Shown piece by piece: positions 1-7,475 of a stretch of 38,298 bases of DNA (its first letter is position 1; every line of letters begins with the position of its first letter). The stretch comes from Geminocystis sp. GBBB08 (GTDB lineage: Bacteria; Cyanobacteriota; Cyanobacteriia; Cyanobacteriales; Cyanobacteriaceae): the NCBI RefSeq assembly GCF_016743215.1, contig NZ_VRZC01000017.1, positions 1-38,298 on the forward strand. The letters are read 5' to 3'. The notes beneath the pieces were generated by a model. It was not told the DNA's origin and made no database searches. It was given only the letters and a program-made list of their open reading frames with translations. The translations under genes and the position numbers were made by a program.

Positions 1-252
1 AAAAAATAAGAATTGTGTTTATTTAAAAAAATATTTTAAATTTTAAAAGAAATAATTTGTTTTATAATAAAATGTAACTAAATAACTATAGTAAAATTTC
101 TCTCAAAGAAGCAAAGACGAAAAACTTTATTATACTTCATTATCTCAATATAAGATTAGTAATAAACAAGATATTCTATTTTATACAAGTAACTAAAATA
201 AACTAATAAATCTTATTTTATCAAAAAGTTTAACAACTAATTATCTAAATTT

Positions 253-828
253 ATGCAACTAAAACCGCCAATGACAATGATGGATTTCTTTCGTAAAAGT
301 GAAGGAACTTGGTTTTCTCAAAGAACTGTACATCATTTTGATACTACTGCTGAACAATCTGGAGACTCCAATATTATCATTGAAGTTTTAGATAAAAATG
401 ACACTCGCATTATCAAAGTATGTGAAGAACAAAATATCCATCAAGATTTACCCGTTGGTGGTGCTAGTTTTTTATGGCAGGATAATTTAGATGATCCCAA
501 TCCGAATCCTAATTGGGCAGCTATTTTAGTGGATATTCCTGATCAAGAAGATCAAACCCGTGGCCGATTTCTTCGCAATAAAGGTTATGTAGAAGGGATT
601 CCCGTAGTTTGTCAATATAATTTTTCCCCTGACGGTGTCTTAACTATCATTACTGAATATGAAAAAAATCAAGGTATGGAAAGATGTTGGTTTATCACTG
701 ATGATTTTCGAGTTCGTGTTAGTACTGTTAAAATGATGAATGGTGTTAATCTTATGGGTTATTGTTCTGAGCGTCGTTGTGTTTCCCCTGAAATGTTAGA
801 AAAAATGGCACAAAAATATTTTCTATAG
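253..828 (+). CDS. CpcS/CpeS-family phycobiliprotein lyase
   Basis: The 191-residue product has the CpcS/CpeS lyase pattern: an N-terminal F-x-K-S-x-G-x-W-x-S-Q-R-x-x-H-H motif (about residues 12-28), the R-G-R-F-L-R-N-K-G-Y segment mid-protein, and C-S-E-R-R near the end. The family is a lipocalin-like barrel that attaches bilins to cysteine-82-type sites of phycobiliproteins. It converges on cpeT and lies beside a second, clearly different CpeS-type gene, so it is a paralogue (CpcS, CpcU or CpeU subgroup not resolved). ATG codons at 253, 271, 277 and 280 are all in frame; homologues usually start close to the D-F-F motif, so the true start may be 277 or 280. No good ribosome binding site is visible. 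The last codons, CTA TAG, belong to the inverted repeat of a miniature element beginning at 823, which therefore supplies the stop codon. Confidence 0.85.
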   Translation: MQLKPPMTMMDFFRKSEGTWFSQRTVHHFDTTAEQSGDSNIIIEVLDKNDTRIIKVCEEQNIHQDLPVGGASFLWQDNLDDPNPNPNWAAILVDIPDQEDQTRGRFLRNKGYVEGIPVVCQYNFSPDGVLTIITEYEKNQGMERCWFITDDFRVRVSTVKMMNGVNLMGYCSERRCVSPEMLEKMAQKYFL

Positions 829-956
829 CAATCCTATTTGATTTATGGTATTTCCGTTGGCAAAAATTTAGAATTTAGAATTTAGAATTTACAAATGACT
901 TGAGTTTAAGAGTTATTAATAGTTAATTTATCACAACCTATTTAGGACTGCTATAG
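823..956. mobile_element. MITE copy 1 (TATAGCAATCCTA family)
   Basis: The left end reads CTATAGCAATCCTA and the right end reads TAGGACTGCTATAG, an inverted repeat matching at 13 of 14 positions over a 134 bp element. Two further copies with the same ends lie at 3119-3255 and 27780-27910. The TATA ends fit a TA target duplication of the IS630/Tc1-mariner type, but that family is inferred. It contains no ORF. Three copies of the heptamer TTAGAAT (868-888) are nested inside. It overlaps the stop codon of the lyase gene to its left. Confidence 0.75.
868..888. repeat. Heptamer tandem repeat (TTAGAAT)3
   Basis: Three perfect head-to-tail copies of TTAGAAT, followed by a partial fourth. The same heptamer recurs in tandem at 10199-10226 (opposite orientation, four copies) and 24027-24040 (two copies). 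It resembles the short tandemly repeated heptamers known from cyanobacterial intergenic DNA. Confidence 0.8.
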
Positions 957-1026
957 TCAATTAGCGTAACCAATTTTGATCTAGGATTTGTTTTAGAAGT
1001 GCAATGAGATTTTTAGATGTTATTGA

Positions 1027-1620
1027 TTAAAAATATAATTCTGAAGAGAAATCTGTGATTTTTTCAAAGTATAAAGCCCCATGATTAGATCCCCATTTTT
1101 GTTCATGGGTATTAACATCCATTCCTCGATCCAGACTTATAAAAGTATTTTCCGTTAACTCAACTTCACTTACTAAATAAGTTAATACATCACCCTTTTT
1201 AATTAAACATTTATTTCCTTCAACACCGCCATAAAATTTGTCATCTTTTTTAGTAAAAACCATAGAACAATTGCAACGTCTTTCAATCACTTTAGGGGTA
1301 ATTGTTTTTAGAATATCTTGATTATGTCCTGAACCGGCGTAAAGAATAGGGTCATTTAAACTATAATTTTCGACATAAACTTGATTTTCTTGTGCCACAA
1401 ATCGATGCACACCTTGACGGTAGGGAGTCCACATATTATAATCGTAAACTTGTTCTGAATAAAAACCGATTCCCTGAAAAAAATCCCAAGGTAATGGGCG
1501 AAAAAAAACATGAATATGAGCAAATAATTGAGGATGATCAAAAGATTGTTTTTTGTTGCTAAATTCTCCAGCTATCCATTTTGCTAAAGTTATTATTAAT
1601 TCAGAGTTTTCATTTCCCAT
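1027..1620 (-). CDS. cpeT: CpeT-type phycobiliprotein lyase
   Basis: The 197-residue product matches the CpeT/CpcT lyase family, whose members attach phycoerythrobilin or phycocyanobilin to the cysteine-165-type site of beta subunits. Family marks visible are L-A-x-W-I-A-G-E-F-S-N at the N-terminus, a central Y-R-Q-G-V-H-R-F stretch, the C-N-C pair with following M-V-F (about residues 116-121), and E-G-N-K-C-L-I. Length is normal for the family. It is the last gene of the minus-strand row cpeC, second linker, cpeS, cpeT, starting 54 bp after cpeS; this is the order of the cpeCDESTR operon known from Fremyella. The phycoerythrin context favours CpeT over the phycocyanin enzyme CpcT. The activator gene cpeR, which follows cpeT in that operon, is not present here. 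Confidence 0.9.
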   Translation of the reverse strand: MGNENSELIITLAKWIAGEFSNKKQSFDHPQLFAHIHVFFRPLPWDFFQGIGFYSEQVYDYNMWTPYRQGVHRFVAQENQVYVENYSLNDPILYAGSGHNQDILKTITPKVIERRCNCSMVFTKKDDKFYGGVEGNKCLIKKGDVLTYLVSEVELTENTFISLDRGMDVNTHEQKWGSNHGALYFEKITDFSSELYF

Positions 1621-1674
1621 TGCTTAACTTTTCAGATTTATCAATAATTGCTAATATTATTTTGATTATTCATT

Positions 1675-2199
1675 TTAATCAGACTTTATTTCTGAAGAAA
1701 AAGAGGCAGTAGTCACTCCTTTACCGTCACTGGTTTTAATCATAGAAACACGAAATCTTAATTTTGGATTAATAAACCAAATTTTTTCTTCGGCACTTGC
1801 ACGATCATAGTTAGTCGTCAACACAAAAGTACCATCATTTAAAATTTCATAATTAGCGATCGCCGCCATAGTTTCCGCATAACCTCGATCCCTTAAAAGC
1901 CTTCCTTGAGCGGGATTATCACCATTGGGGATGGGAACTAATACAGTTGTTCCTTTTAATTCTTCTTTTTCATCCCAATCGGACTCACCTTCCCAAGTCA
2001 TTCTAAAAGGACTTTCAACCAAATCAGGATCAACATTATGTTGTTTACATAAACTAACTACTTCTGGATCATCCCTATTTAAAGAAATAATTTCTATATC
2101 CGATTTTACCTCTTCTAAATAACTAAAAGCAAGATGGTGAACACTACGCAGCGATCGCCAACTACCTATAGATTTTTGTACAAATTCAGCAATAGCCAT
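1675..2199 (-). CDS. cpeS: CpeS-type phycoerythrin lyase
   Basis: The 174-residue product is a CpcS/CpeS-family bilin lyase: S-x-G-S-W-x-S-L-R-S-V-H-H-L near the N-terminus, a W-E-G-E-S-D-W-D segment, then G-R-L-L-R-D-R-G-Y, K-I-W-F-I-N-P-K-L-R-F-R-V-S and a terminal S-F-S-S-E-I. The family catalyses thioether attachment of bilins at Cys-82-type positions. Its place between a phycoerythrin rod linker and cpeT is the place of cpeS in cpe operons, so phycoerythrobilin and phycoerythrin are the likely substrates. It is only distantly similar to the other CpeS-family protein at 253-828. A palindrome-rich 109 bp spacer separates it from the linker gene upstream. Two HIP1 palindromes lie in the coding region, at 1856 and 2151. 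Confidence 0.88.
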   Translation of the reverse strand: MAIAEFVQKSIGSWRSLRSVHHLAFSYLEEVKSDIEIISLNRDDPEVVSLCKQHNVDPDLVESPFRMTWEGESDWDEKEELKGTTVLVPIPNGDNPAQGRLLRDRGYAETMAAIANYEILNDGTFVLTTNYDRASAEEKIWFINPKLRFRVSMIKTSDGKGVTTASFSSEIKSD

Positions 2200-2230
2200 T
2201 TAACTTTTCCAACACAATAAATAAACAATT

Positions 2231-2285
2231 ACGGGAGGAAGCCCGTCTCACCAGATTAACGTGAGTAGGGTGGGCATTACCCACC
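2231..2285. repeat. Palindrome cluster between linker gene and cpeS
   Basis: Three successive hairpins lie in the spacer: ACGGG/CCCGT (2231-2246), CTCAC/GTGAG (2247-2265), and GGTGGG-CATTA-CCCACC (2269-2285). A relative of the last, with CATTGCCCACC, recurs at 30239-30257. Inside the operon these hairpins could slow 3' exonucleases or attenuate cpeS-cpeT expression relative to the linkers; that role is inferred. No T-run follows on the minus strand, so a simple terminator is unlikely. Confidence 0.65.
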
Positions 2286-2308
2286 TCAAAAAGATAAATA
2301 ATTAAAAT

Positions 2309-3070
2309 TTAGGCAACTTCAGAGATACTGACAATAGTACCACCAGCACGGTGAATACGTTGAATTTGGGGAGTCATTTTTGCACCAGAAACTAAATAAA
2401 CAGTATTACTAACTCGGCGAGGAGCATCAAATTTAGAGCCTTTAACCACAATCTTAAACTGTTTTTCAGTAGCATCTTTATAGCCAGTACGACCACCAGT
2501 AGAAGGTAAAGTAATTTTATTATCACCATTGGTAGCGATGGCTTCAACTAAACGAGAAGTTTTAACCGCACTATCAACAGAAGCATAACCACCCCAAACA
2601 TTTAAAATACGGTTATACTCAGATTGTTTTTGACCATTTTGAGTAGAAGCACCTTGATAGTAAGGAACGATATTTTCACCAAATTTAGCTTGATATTCTT
2701 GACTATCTAAATAGGAATCGATTTCAGCATTATAACCTTGTTCAATGGTAATGCGAATATGTTCAGAAAGTTCACTTTGATCTTGAGGTGCACGTCCTAA
2801 TAAATGTTTAAAATTAAGTTCAACAAAACGATAAGGTGAGCAAGACTCAAAATAACGACGGCGATAGAAATCAGATTTTGCCACTTCACGAACGAAATCA
2901 CGGACACTCAACTCACCATTACAAAGGCGAGATTCAGCACTGGTTAAGCGTTCACTTTCCATCACATGAGGATTACCCAAAACTTGACGATATACAGAGC
3001 GAATAACTGTTTGGAGTTCATCAGCATTGAGACTACGCAATTCAAGGGGAGTATCTAAAACTAAAGTCAT
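2309..3070 (-). CDS. Phycoerythrin-associated rod linker (CpeD/CpeE type)
   Basis: The 253-residue protein is a phycobilisome rod linker. A PBS linker domain covers about residues 15-145, with the hallmark I-R-S-V-Y-R-Q-V-L-G-N-x-H-V-M-E-S-E-R, G-E-L-S-V-R-D-F-V-R, F-V-E-L-N-F-K-H-L-L-G-R and G-E-N-I-V-P-Y-Y motifs. A CpcD-like capping domain closes the protein from about residue 203 (F-K-I-V-V-K-G to the end). Rod linkers set hexamer order in phycobilisome rods. Length fits CpeD or CpeE (about 250 residues), and I cannot separate the two by eye. The usual operon has both between cpeC and cpeS; only one is here. A miniature element sits in the 257 bp spacer to cpeC. Confidence 0.88.
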   Translation of the reverse strand: MTLVLDTPLELRSLNADELQTVIRSVYRQVLGNPHVMESERLTSAESRLCNGELSVRDFVREVAKSDFYRRRYFESCSPYRFVELNFKHLLGRAPQDQSELSEHIRITIEQGYNAEIDSYLDSQEYQAKFGENIVPYYQGASTQNGQKQSEYNRILNVWGGYASVDSAVKTSRLVEAIATNGDNKITLPSTGGRTGYKDATEKQFKIVVKGSKFDAPRRVSNTVYLVSGAKMTPQIQRIHRAGGTIVSISEVA

Positions 3071-3118
3071 ATTGTTAGTATTTTAATGTTAATGTAGTTT
3101 GAAATTATTAAAACAAGA

Positions 3119-3255
3119 TATAGCAATACTAAATCAGTTGTGAAATATTTAAAGATAGGAAATAATGTTTTACCTATTATTCAACAAGGGGTTTAAACCC
3201 CTTGCCTTTAAATTTGTAGTCCTTATTTTGCTACGAATCATTTAGGATTGCTATA
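3119..3255. mobile_element. MITE copy 2, inside the cpe operon
   Basis: The left end TATAGCAATACTAAAT and the inverse of the right end, TATAGCAATCCTAAAT, agree at 15 of 16 positions, and similarity continues several bases further in. The element is 137 bp with no ORF. It carries at its centre the perfect 20-base palindrome CAAGGGGTTTAAACCCCTTG (3185-3204). It sits between cpeC and the next linker gene, so it is transcribed if the operon is read as one message. It is the same family as 823-956 and 27780-27910. Confidence 0.75.
3185..3204. repeat. Dispersed 20-base palindrome
   Basis: CAAGGGGTTTAAACCCCTTG is a perfect palindrome. Near-identical copies occur at 19671-19690 and 30361-30380, and weaker ones near 23978 and 25073. 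All are intergenic. Confidence 0.8.
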
Positions 3256-3327
3256 TGTTTTTTAAAAGCAATAATGCTCTGAAGAATATTTTTACTCTCC
3301 ACCATCAAAGGTAAGAGAGCCAAAATG

Positions 3328-4203
3328 TTATACCGGAGTGATACTAGAAATAACTCCACCTTGGCGGTGAATGCTTTGATATTTATCAGAAAGTTGAGAA
3401 AAAGGGACAAAATAGACCTGATTACTGCGGCGGAACTTGGAAATTTGATTAATCTTAGCTTTCGTACGATAGCCTGTTACTTCAATACGATAGACTTTGC
3501 CTTGATCGCTTCCTCCAAGACCAACACGACTTGAAGCACTTCTGTCTGGTTCTTGGAATGCCCAACCATCGCCCACAGAACCTCCTGAAGGTGGTATGAT
3601 AGGTACGGGAATTTCTTGAATGACATACTTATTGAGAACAGGAGCTTTACCGGCTAAACTACCTTTAAAGTCACTGCTAGAAGCACCACGAAGTATAGCA
3701 AACATATGAGTAAATTCAACCATGGTCCGTTCAGGGGCAGTTTTGTAACCACGATAGTAAGGAACTATGTTTTCTCCGTAAGCATTTTGATACTCTTCGC
3801 TATCAATGTAAGAATCGATTTCCGCCTCATAACCTTGGGTATCTAAAATAGTACTATGAGTTCTCATTTCTTCTAAACCTTCAGGAGTACGACCTAAAAA
3901 ATGTTTAAAATTGAGTTCAATGAAACGATAACGAGGAGCAGTTTCAAAAAAGCGAGAACTGTAAGCAGAACTTTTAGCTAAAGCACGGACAAATTCTCTG
4001 ACACTTAATTCCCCACTTTTAAATTGAGATTCAGCTACTACTGCCCGTTCACTTTCCATTACATACGCATTCCCTAAAACTTGACGATAAACAGCACGAA
4101 TAATTACATCTAAATCTTCAGATGAACTATTAGGAAATCTTTCAAGGGGTGAAGTCTCTTCAAATAAACTAACTCCGAGTTGTGATGCTGGTCCAAAAAC
4201 CAT
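3328..4203 (-). CDS. cpeC: Phycoerythrin rod linker CpeC
   Basis: The 291-residue product starts M-V-F-G-P-A-S-x-L-G-V-S-L-F-x-E-T, the typical CpeC N-terminus. A PBS linker domain follows (about residues 30-160) with I-I-R-A-V-Y-R-Q-V-L-G-N-A-Y-V-M-E-S-E-R, S-V-R-E-F-V-R and E-L-N-F-K-H-F-L-G-R. A CpcD-like domain ends the protein (about residues 236-291) with V-Y-R-I-E-V-T-G-Y and S-K-F-R-R-S-N-Q-V-Y-F-V-P. It links phycoerythrin hexamers in phycobilisome rods. Length and both domains match the family. It is the first gene of the minus-strand cpe row and is preceded by a strong ribosome binding site (AGGAGG, 6 bases before the ATG). In cyanobacteria that tune pigment to light colour, cpeC promoters are typical green-light targets; no regulator gene is present here. 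Confidence 0.93.
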   Translation of the reverse strand: MVFGPASQLGVSLFEETSPLERFPNSSSEDLDVIIRAVYRQVLGNAYVMESERAVVAESQFKSGELSVREFVRALAKSSAYSSRFFETAPRYRFIELNFKHFLGRTPEGLEEMRTHSTILDTQGYEAEIDSYIDSEEYQNAYGENIVPYYRGYKTAPERTMVEFTHMFAILRGASSSDFKGSLAGKAPVLNKYVIQEIPVPIIPPSGGSVGDGWAFQEPDRSASSRVGLGGSDQGKVYRIEVTGYRTKAKINQISKFRRSNQVYFVPFSQLSDKYQSIHRQGGVISSITPV

Positions 4204-4560
4204 TACGATCCTCCTGTGTTATATTAAGATATTTTTTGATTGTGAGAAAAAAGGTTCACAAATGAATAATTGTTATATTTTGTCTAATACAATTGATGGT
4301 ATTAATTTCATCAATGAAAAATATTGAAAGTTCAAGATTTTCCCTAGGGGTTAGACATCAAATTAGACTCTATTGGTAAAATATTTAACAGGAATTTATG
4401 ACCAACATTTATTAAAATTTGTAAAGGGTTTTAGCCATTGATTACTCATATTAAATTAAGTTTTATTACTTTGTTTTCAGGATAAAGAGGTAGAAGGTAA
4501 GAAAGTTATAAATTAGGAAATATAGAATCTTTAAAAATTTTAAAATCACCATCTAACTTT
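4204..4560. promoter_or_regulatory. Divergent control region between cpeC and pebA
   Basis: This 357 bp AT-rich spacer separates the two divergently transcribed phycoerythrin units, so both promoters must lie in it. On the minus strand AGGAGG (complement of 4210-4215) stands 6 bases before the cpeC ATG. No clear -10/-35 pair could be fixed for either side. One 11-mer at 4416-4426 (AATTTGTAAAG) is one mismatch from the inverse of the CcaR box CTTTNCNATTT, but the tandem second copy expected of a real site was not found. Confidence 0.5.
4210..4215 (-). promoter_or_regulatory. Ribosome binding site of cpeC
   Basis: The minus strand reads AGGAGG, with 6 bases to the ATG at 4203. Most genes in this window lack such a site, so it supports both this start and high expression of the linker. 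Confidence 0.75.
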
Positions 4561-5286
4561 ATGTACAAAGCCTTTCAGGAATTTCTCGAAAAAGAACTCT
4601 TTGAGCATTTTGAGTTACGCCCTCGTGCTATTCCCTCTGGATTAGAAATGAAAATTAGTGAGAGAGGAAAAAATCCGGCTAGGATAAAAAGTTGGTGTTA
4701 TGAATGTCCACAACTAAGAATAATACGTTATACCTACATAGATGCATGGGAATCAGCACAAAGATTTAATAGTGCGATTTATTCCTCATATCATTACGAC
4801 TTCCCTTTATTAGGTATTGACTTTCTTTCTTTTGGTAAGGTAAAAAATTTAGTAGTTTTAGATTTTCAACCTTTATTTCAAGATGAGAGGTATCTTCAGA
4901 AATATATCGATCCGATGAGTGGTGTTAGAAATAAATATTCTGACTTGGCACAAAATTTAGAAATGAAATTTTATGACGCTAATCGTTATTTTTCTCGAAA
5001 TTTGCTATTTGCCAAAACTGATACAGAATCAATTTTTAATCGTCTTTTTCCAGCTTATCAGGAATATTTACAGTTATATTGGCAAATGGTAGAAGAAGCT
5101 GAACCTTTATCTAATTCTTGGGAAATTGAGAGAGTAGTTAAGGCTCAACAAGACTATGATCAGTATAGTGCAGAAAGAGATCCTGCTCATGGTTTATTTA
5201 GTAGCTATTTTGGTTCTGAATGGGCTAACCGTTTTTTGCATGAATTTTTATTTGAAGATTCCCTTTCTTTAACGGTGGCGAAATAA
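4561..5286 (+). CDS. pebA: 15,16-dihydrobiliverdin:ferredoxin oxidoreductase
   Basis: The 241-residue product belongs to the ferredoxin-dependent bilin reductases. PebA makes the first two-electron reduction of biliverdin IXalpha, giving 15,16-dihydrobiliverdin, which PebB converts to phycoerythrobilin. Visible marks are P-Q-L-R-I-I-R, the F-P-L-L-G-I-D-F segment carrying a likely catalytic Asp-87, L-D-F-Q-P-L-F-Q-D, and A-E-R-D-P-A-H-G-L-F with Asp-207. Length is normal. The assignment to PebA rather than PcyA or PebB rests on the sequence subtype and on the gene order pebA-pebB. It diverges from cpeC. The 176 bp gap to pebB is long for this gene pair and contains two tandem copies of ATAATCTCCTT (5341-5362). 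Confidence 0.9.
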   Translation: MYKAFQEFLEKELFEHFELRPRAIPSGLEMKISERGKNPARIKSWCYECPQLRIIRYTYIDAWESAQRFNSAIYSSYHYDFPLLGIDFLSFGKVKNLVVLDFQPLFQDERYLQKYIDPMSGVRNKYSDLAQNLEMKFYDANRYFSRNLLFAKTDTESIFNRLFPAYQEYLQLYWQMVEEAEPLSNSWEIERVVKAQQDYDQYSAERDPAHGLFSSYFGSEWANRFLHEFLFEDSLSLTVAK

Positions 5287-5340
5287 AAGATAGAATTGTT
5301 GAAAATCCGAATGAAATCAAAAATTGAAGATAATAACTTA

Positions 5341-5362
5341 ATAATCTCCTTATAATCTCCTT
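5341..5362. repeat. Tandem 11-mer in the pebA-pebB spacer
   Basis: Two perfect adjacent copies of ATAATCTCCTT. A stretch reading TTTGCGTCTTTGC follows (5362-5374); its inverse is imperfectly repeated near 10065-10090. Function unknown. Confidence 0.6.
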
Positions 5363-5462
5363 TGCGTCTTTGCAACGAAAGCGAAAGATATTCTCCTGTT
5401 TTTGTTTGACAACACAAAAAACTCGCAAAACATTAATTTAACCTCATATTTTTAAGTTTATT

Positions 5463-6200
5463 ATGTCCCTTTATCAACCTTTTTTAGACTATGCTATTAA
5501 TTTATTACAAGAAAGATTAGAACTAAAGGATTATCCTATCCCCGAAGGTTTTGAACAGAAAAAGACGATTACGGGAAAAGGAAAAAAAGAGCAAGAAGTC
5601 GTTACTACCAGTTATGGTTTTGCTTCACCAAAATTACGTCAAATTAGAGCCGCTCATGTGGAAGGTGGAAATTCTCTTCAAGTACTCAATTTTGTTATTT
5701 TTCCAGAATTAAACTATGATTTACCATTTTTCGGAGCAGATTTGGTAACATTGCCAGGGGGACATTTAATTGCTCTTGATATGCAGCCATTATTTCACGA
5801 TTATGATTATGAACAAAAATATACTCAACCAATTTTGCCTATTTTTGAGCAATATCAACAGGATTTAGAATGGGGAGGAGATTTTCCTGAAGAGGCAAAA
5901 CCTTTCTTTTCTCCTTGTTTTTTATGGACTCGTCCCCAAAAAAATGAAATAGTAGAAACTATAGTTTTTTCAGCATTTAAAGATTATCTTCATGCTTATC
6001 TTGATTTTGTAAAACAAGCAGAAAAAATTACTGATGATAATAGGTTAACAGAAATTCTCGAAGCTCAAAAAAGATATTTGAATTATCGAGCCCAAAAAGA
6101 TCCTGCTCGTGGTATGTTTACCAGATTATACGGTACACAATGGACGGAAGAATATATTCATGGATTTTTGTTTGATTTAGAGCGAAAATTAGTAAAATGA
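5463..6200 (+). CDS. pebB: Phycoerythrobilin:ferredoxin oxidoreductase
   Basis: The 245-residue product is a ferredoxin-dependent bilin reductase of PebB type. It reduces 15,16-dihydrobiliverdin, passed on from PebA, to phycoerythrobilin in the cytoplasm. Marks are [17 protein letters not shown] (residues 53-69), Y-D-L-P-F-F-G-A-D with Asp-93, L-D-M-Q-P-L-F-H-D, and [10 protein letters not shown] with Asp-213. Length is normal. It follows pebA on the same strand. A short stem AGCC-CCTT-GGCT followed by a T-rich run (6207-6230) lies just after the stop and may end the transcript. The product feeds the lyases encoded at the left end of the window. Confidence 0.92.
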   Translation: MSLYQPFLDYAINLLQERLELKDYPIPEGFEQKKTITGKGKKEQEVVTTSYGFASPKLRQIRAAHVEGGNSLQVLNFVIFPELNYDLPFFGADLVTLPGGHLIALDMQPLFHDYDYEQKYTQPILPIFEQYQQDLEWGGDFPEEAKPFFSPCFLWTRPQKNEIVETIVFSAFKDYLHAYLDFVKQAEKITDDNRLTEILEAQKRYLNYRAQKDPARGMFTRLYGTQWTEEYIHGFLFDLERKLVK

Positions 6201-6206
6201 TGATTG

Positions 6207-6230
6207 AGCCCCTTGGCTTTTATTTTATTT
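6207..6230 (+). terminator. Possible terminator after pebB
   Basis: A four-pair stem AGCC/GGCT with a CCTT loop is followed by TTTATTTTATTTAT. The stem is short, so the call is weak, but it falls directly after the pebB stop. Confidence 0.4.
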
Positions 6231-6311
6231 ATCGAATAATTTAACAATTAACTGAGGTATGCTAGGGTTATAATTTCAAAATGTTAAATAAATTATCCCC
6301 GACGAAGTTCT

Positions 6312-7475
6312 ATGATCGTATCGTCAGATATAATCGCTAGTATAGCCAATGATTTAAGTCGTTCACAGGAAGCCAAAAGGGCAAAAAAATTAATTTTTTA
6401 TGTGAGTCAAAGATATTGGGAATCTGATTTTGCCGTTGTTAATAGTTATTCTTTTGAATCTTTATTGCAAAGTCTTTATGAAAATAATCCTACTACTGAA
6501 GATCTTAAAGCCTTACTATCTCATGCGGTTAATACTTTAAATCGAAAAGAAGTTTATAAGAATATTGCCAAATATGTATATCAAAGAATGTCAGAGTTGT
6601 ATAATAATCCTGATACAGATTCTGGTGTTCAAAATGTGATTCAAGGCAATGAATATGAATTAATCGATCGCATTGTGGAAAATATTGAATATCATGAAGA
6701 ATCCCCTAGAATCAAGAAATTAATTTTCGCTGCTTGTAAACAATATTGGGAAAATGATATTAATGTAATCGAAATGTATGATCTTCGAGAACTATTACTA
6801 GAATTACATCAACTTTACCCCAATGCCAAAAAATTAAAACAAGCCTTTGATAATATAGTCGCTACCATTAATCGTCAAAATTTTTATTCCTTTATCGCTG
6901 ATACTATTCTCGGAGAATTGAATTATTTATATAAACATGAAACTCAGGAAATAATATCAGATTCAAATACCGGAGAGGAAGAAGAAACTAAATTAATTAA
7001 GGCTAAAAGTAAAAGTACCTCTCATCAACCATCCCCTGTTACTACAAATCAAGAAATTATTACTGATATTCAATCCTCTACAGTAGAAGAAAGTTTATCT
7101 TCAGAGCCTGAAGCGGTGGTTTCGCCTAGTAGTGTTCCAGAAGGGCAAATTATTCCCTGGCTAAAAATCGATAGTCTTTTTGATCTTAAACAAGAGATCA
7201 TGCAATATACTAACCCTTTAAGAGCAAAAATAATTTTATTCTATGCAGTCTATCAAATTGATCCTTCCGAACAACATTGGTCGATCGTTCGAACTTGCAG
7301 TATAGATGATTTACTGGTGAAAATGTTTCAACAAAATGATAAAGATATAAAAACTGTTGAATCTCAATTATTACAAGTAGGCAACTCTAGTATTGAAGGC
7401 TTAGAAACCGAAGAAAATCTTCAGGCAGCTATTGCTGTGATTGAATCTATTAAACGTTTCTATAAAAAATTATAG
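6312..7475 (+). CDS. Unrecognised protein with two or three internal repeats
   Basis: I do not recognise a family for this 387-residue protein. It contains a duplicated unit of about 78 residues. The first copy (about 20-97) begins K-R-A-K-K-L-I-F-Y-V-S-Q-R-Y-W-E-S-D, and the second (about 131-207) begins P-R-I-K-K-L-I-F-A-A-C-K-Q-Y-W-E-N-D. Both continue through an L-L-x-x-L motif and end in T-x-N-R and a Y-(I/L)-A-(K/D)-x-x-x-x-x-(M/L)-x-x-L-Y pattern. A third, more divergent copy starts near residue 300 (L-R-A-K-I-I-L-F-Y-A-V). A low-complexity Ser/Thr/Glu/Pro linker (about 215-280) separates copies two and three. No signal peptide or membrane segment is visible; predicted content is mostly helical. 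It lies 111 bp downstream of pebB, probably behind a weak terminator, so a link to pigment synthesis is unproven. Confidence 0.8.
   Translation: MIVSSDIIASIANDLSRSQEAKRAKKLIFYVSQRYWESDFAVVNSYSFESLLQSLYENNPTTEDLKALLSHAVNTLNRKEVYKNIAKYVYQRMSELYNNPDTDSGVQNVIQGNEYELIDRIVENIEYHEESPRIKKLIFAACKQYWENDINVIEMYDLRELLLELHQLYPNAKKLKQAFDNIVATINRQNFYSFIADTILGELNYLYKHETQEIISDSNTGEEEETKLIKAKSKSTSHQPSPVTTNQEIITDIQSSTVEESLSSEPEAVVSPSSVPEGQIIPWLKIDSLFDLKQEIMQYTNPLRAKIILFYAVYQIDPSEQHWSIVRTCSIDDLLVKMFQQNDKDIKTVESQLLQVGNSSIEGLETEENLQAAIAVIESIKRFYKKL

Noticed and set aside
4416-4426. Possible CcaR binding box between cpeC and pebA
   Set aside because: One mismatch to the inverse of CTTTNCNATTT, but real sites are tandem pairs and no second copy was found at the expected spacing; the AT-rich background makes single hits likely.
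4561-5286. Phycocyanobilin reductase PcyA
   Set aside because: The family is shared, but the pairing with pebB, the cpe context and the sequence subtype fit PebA better.
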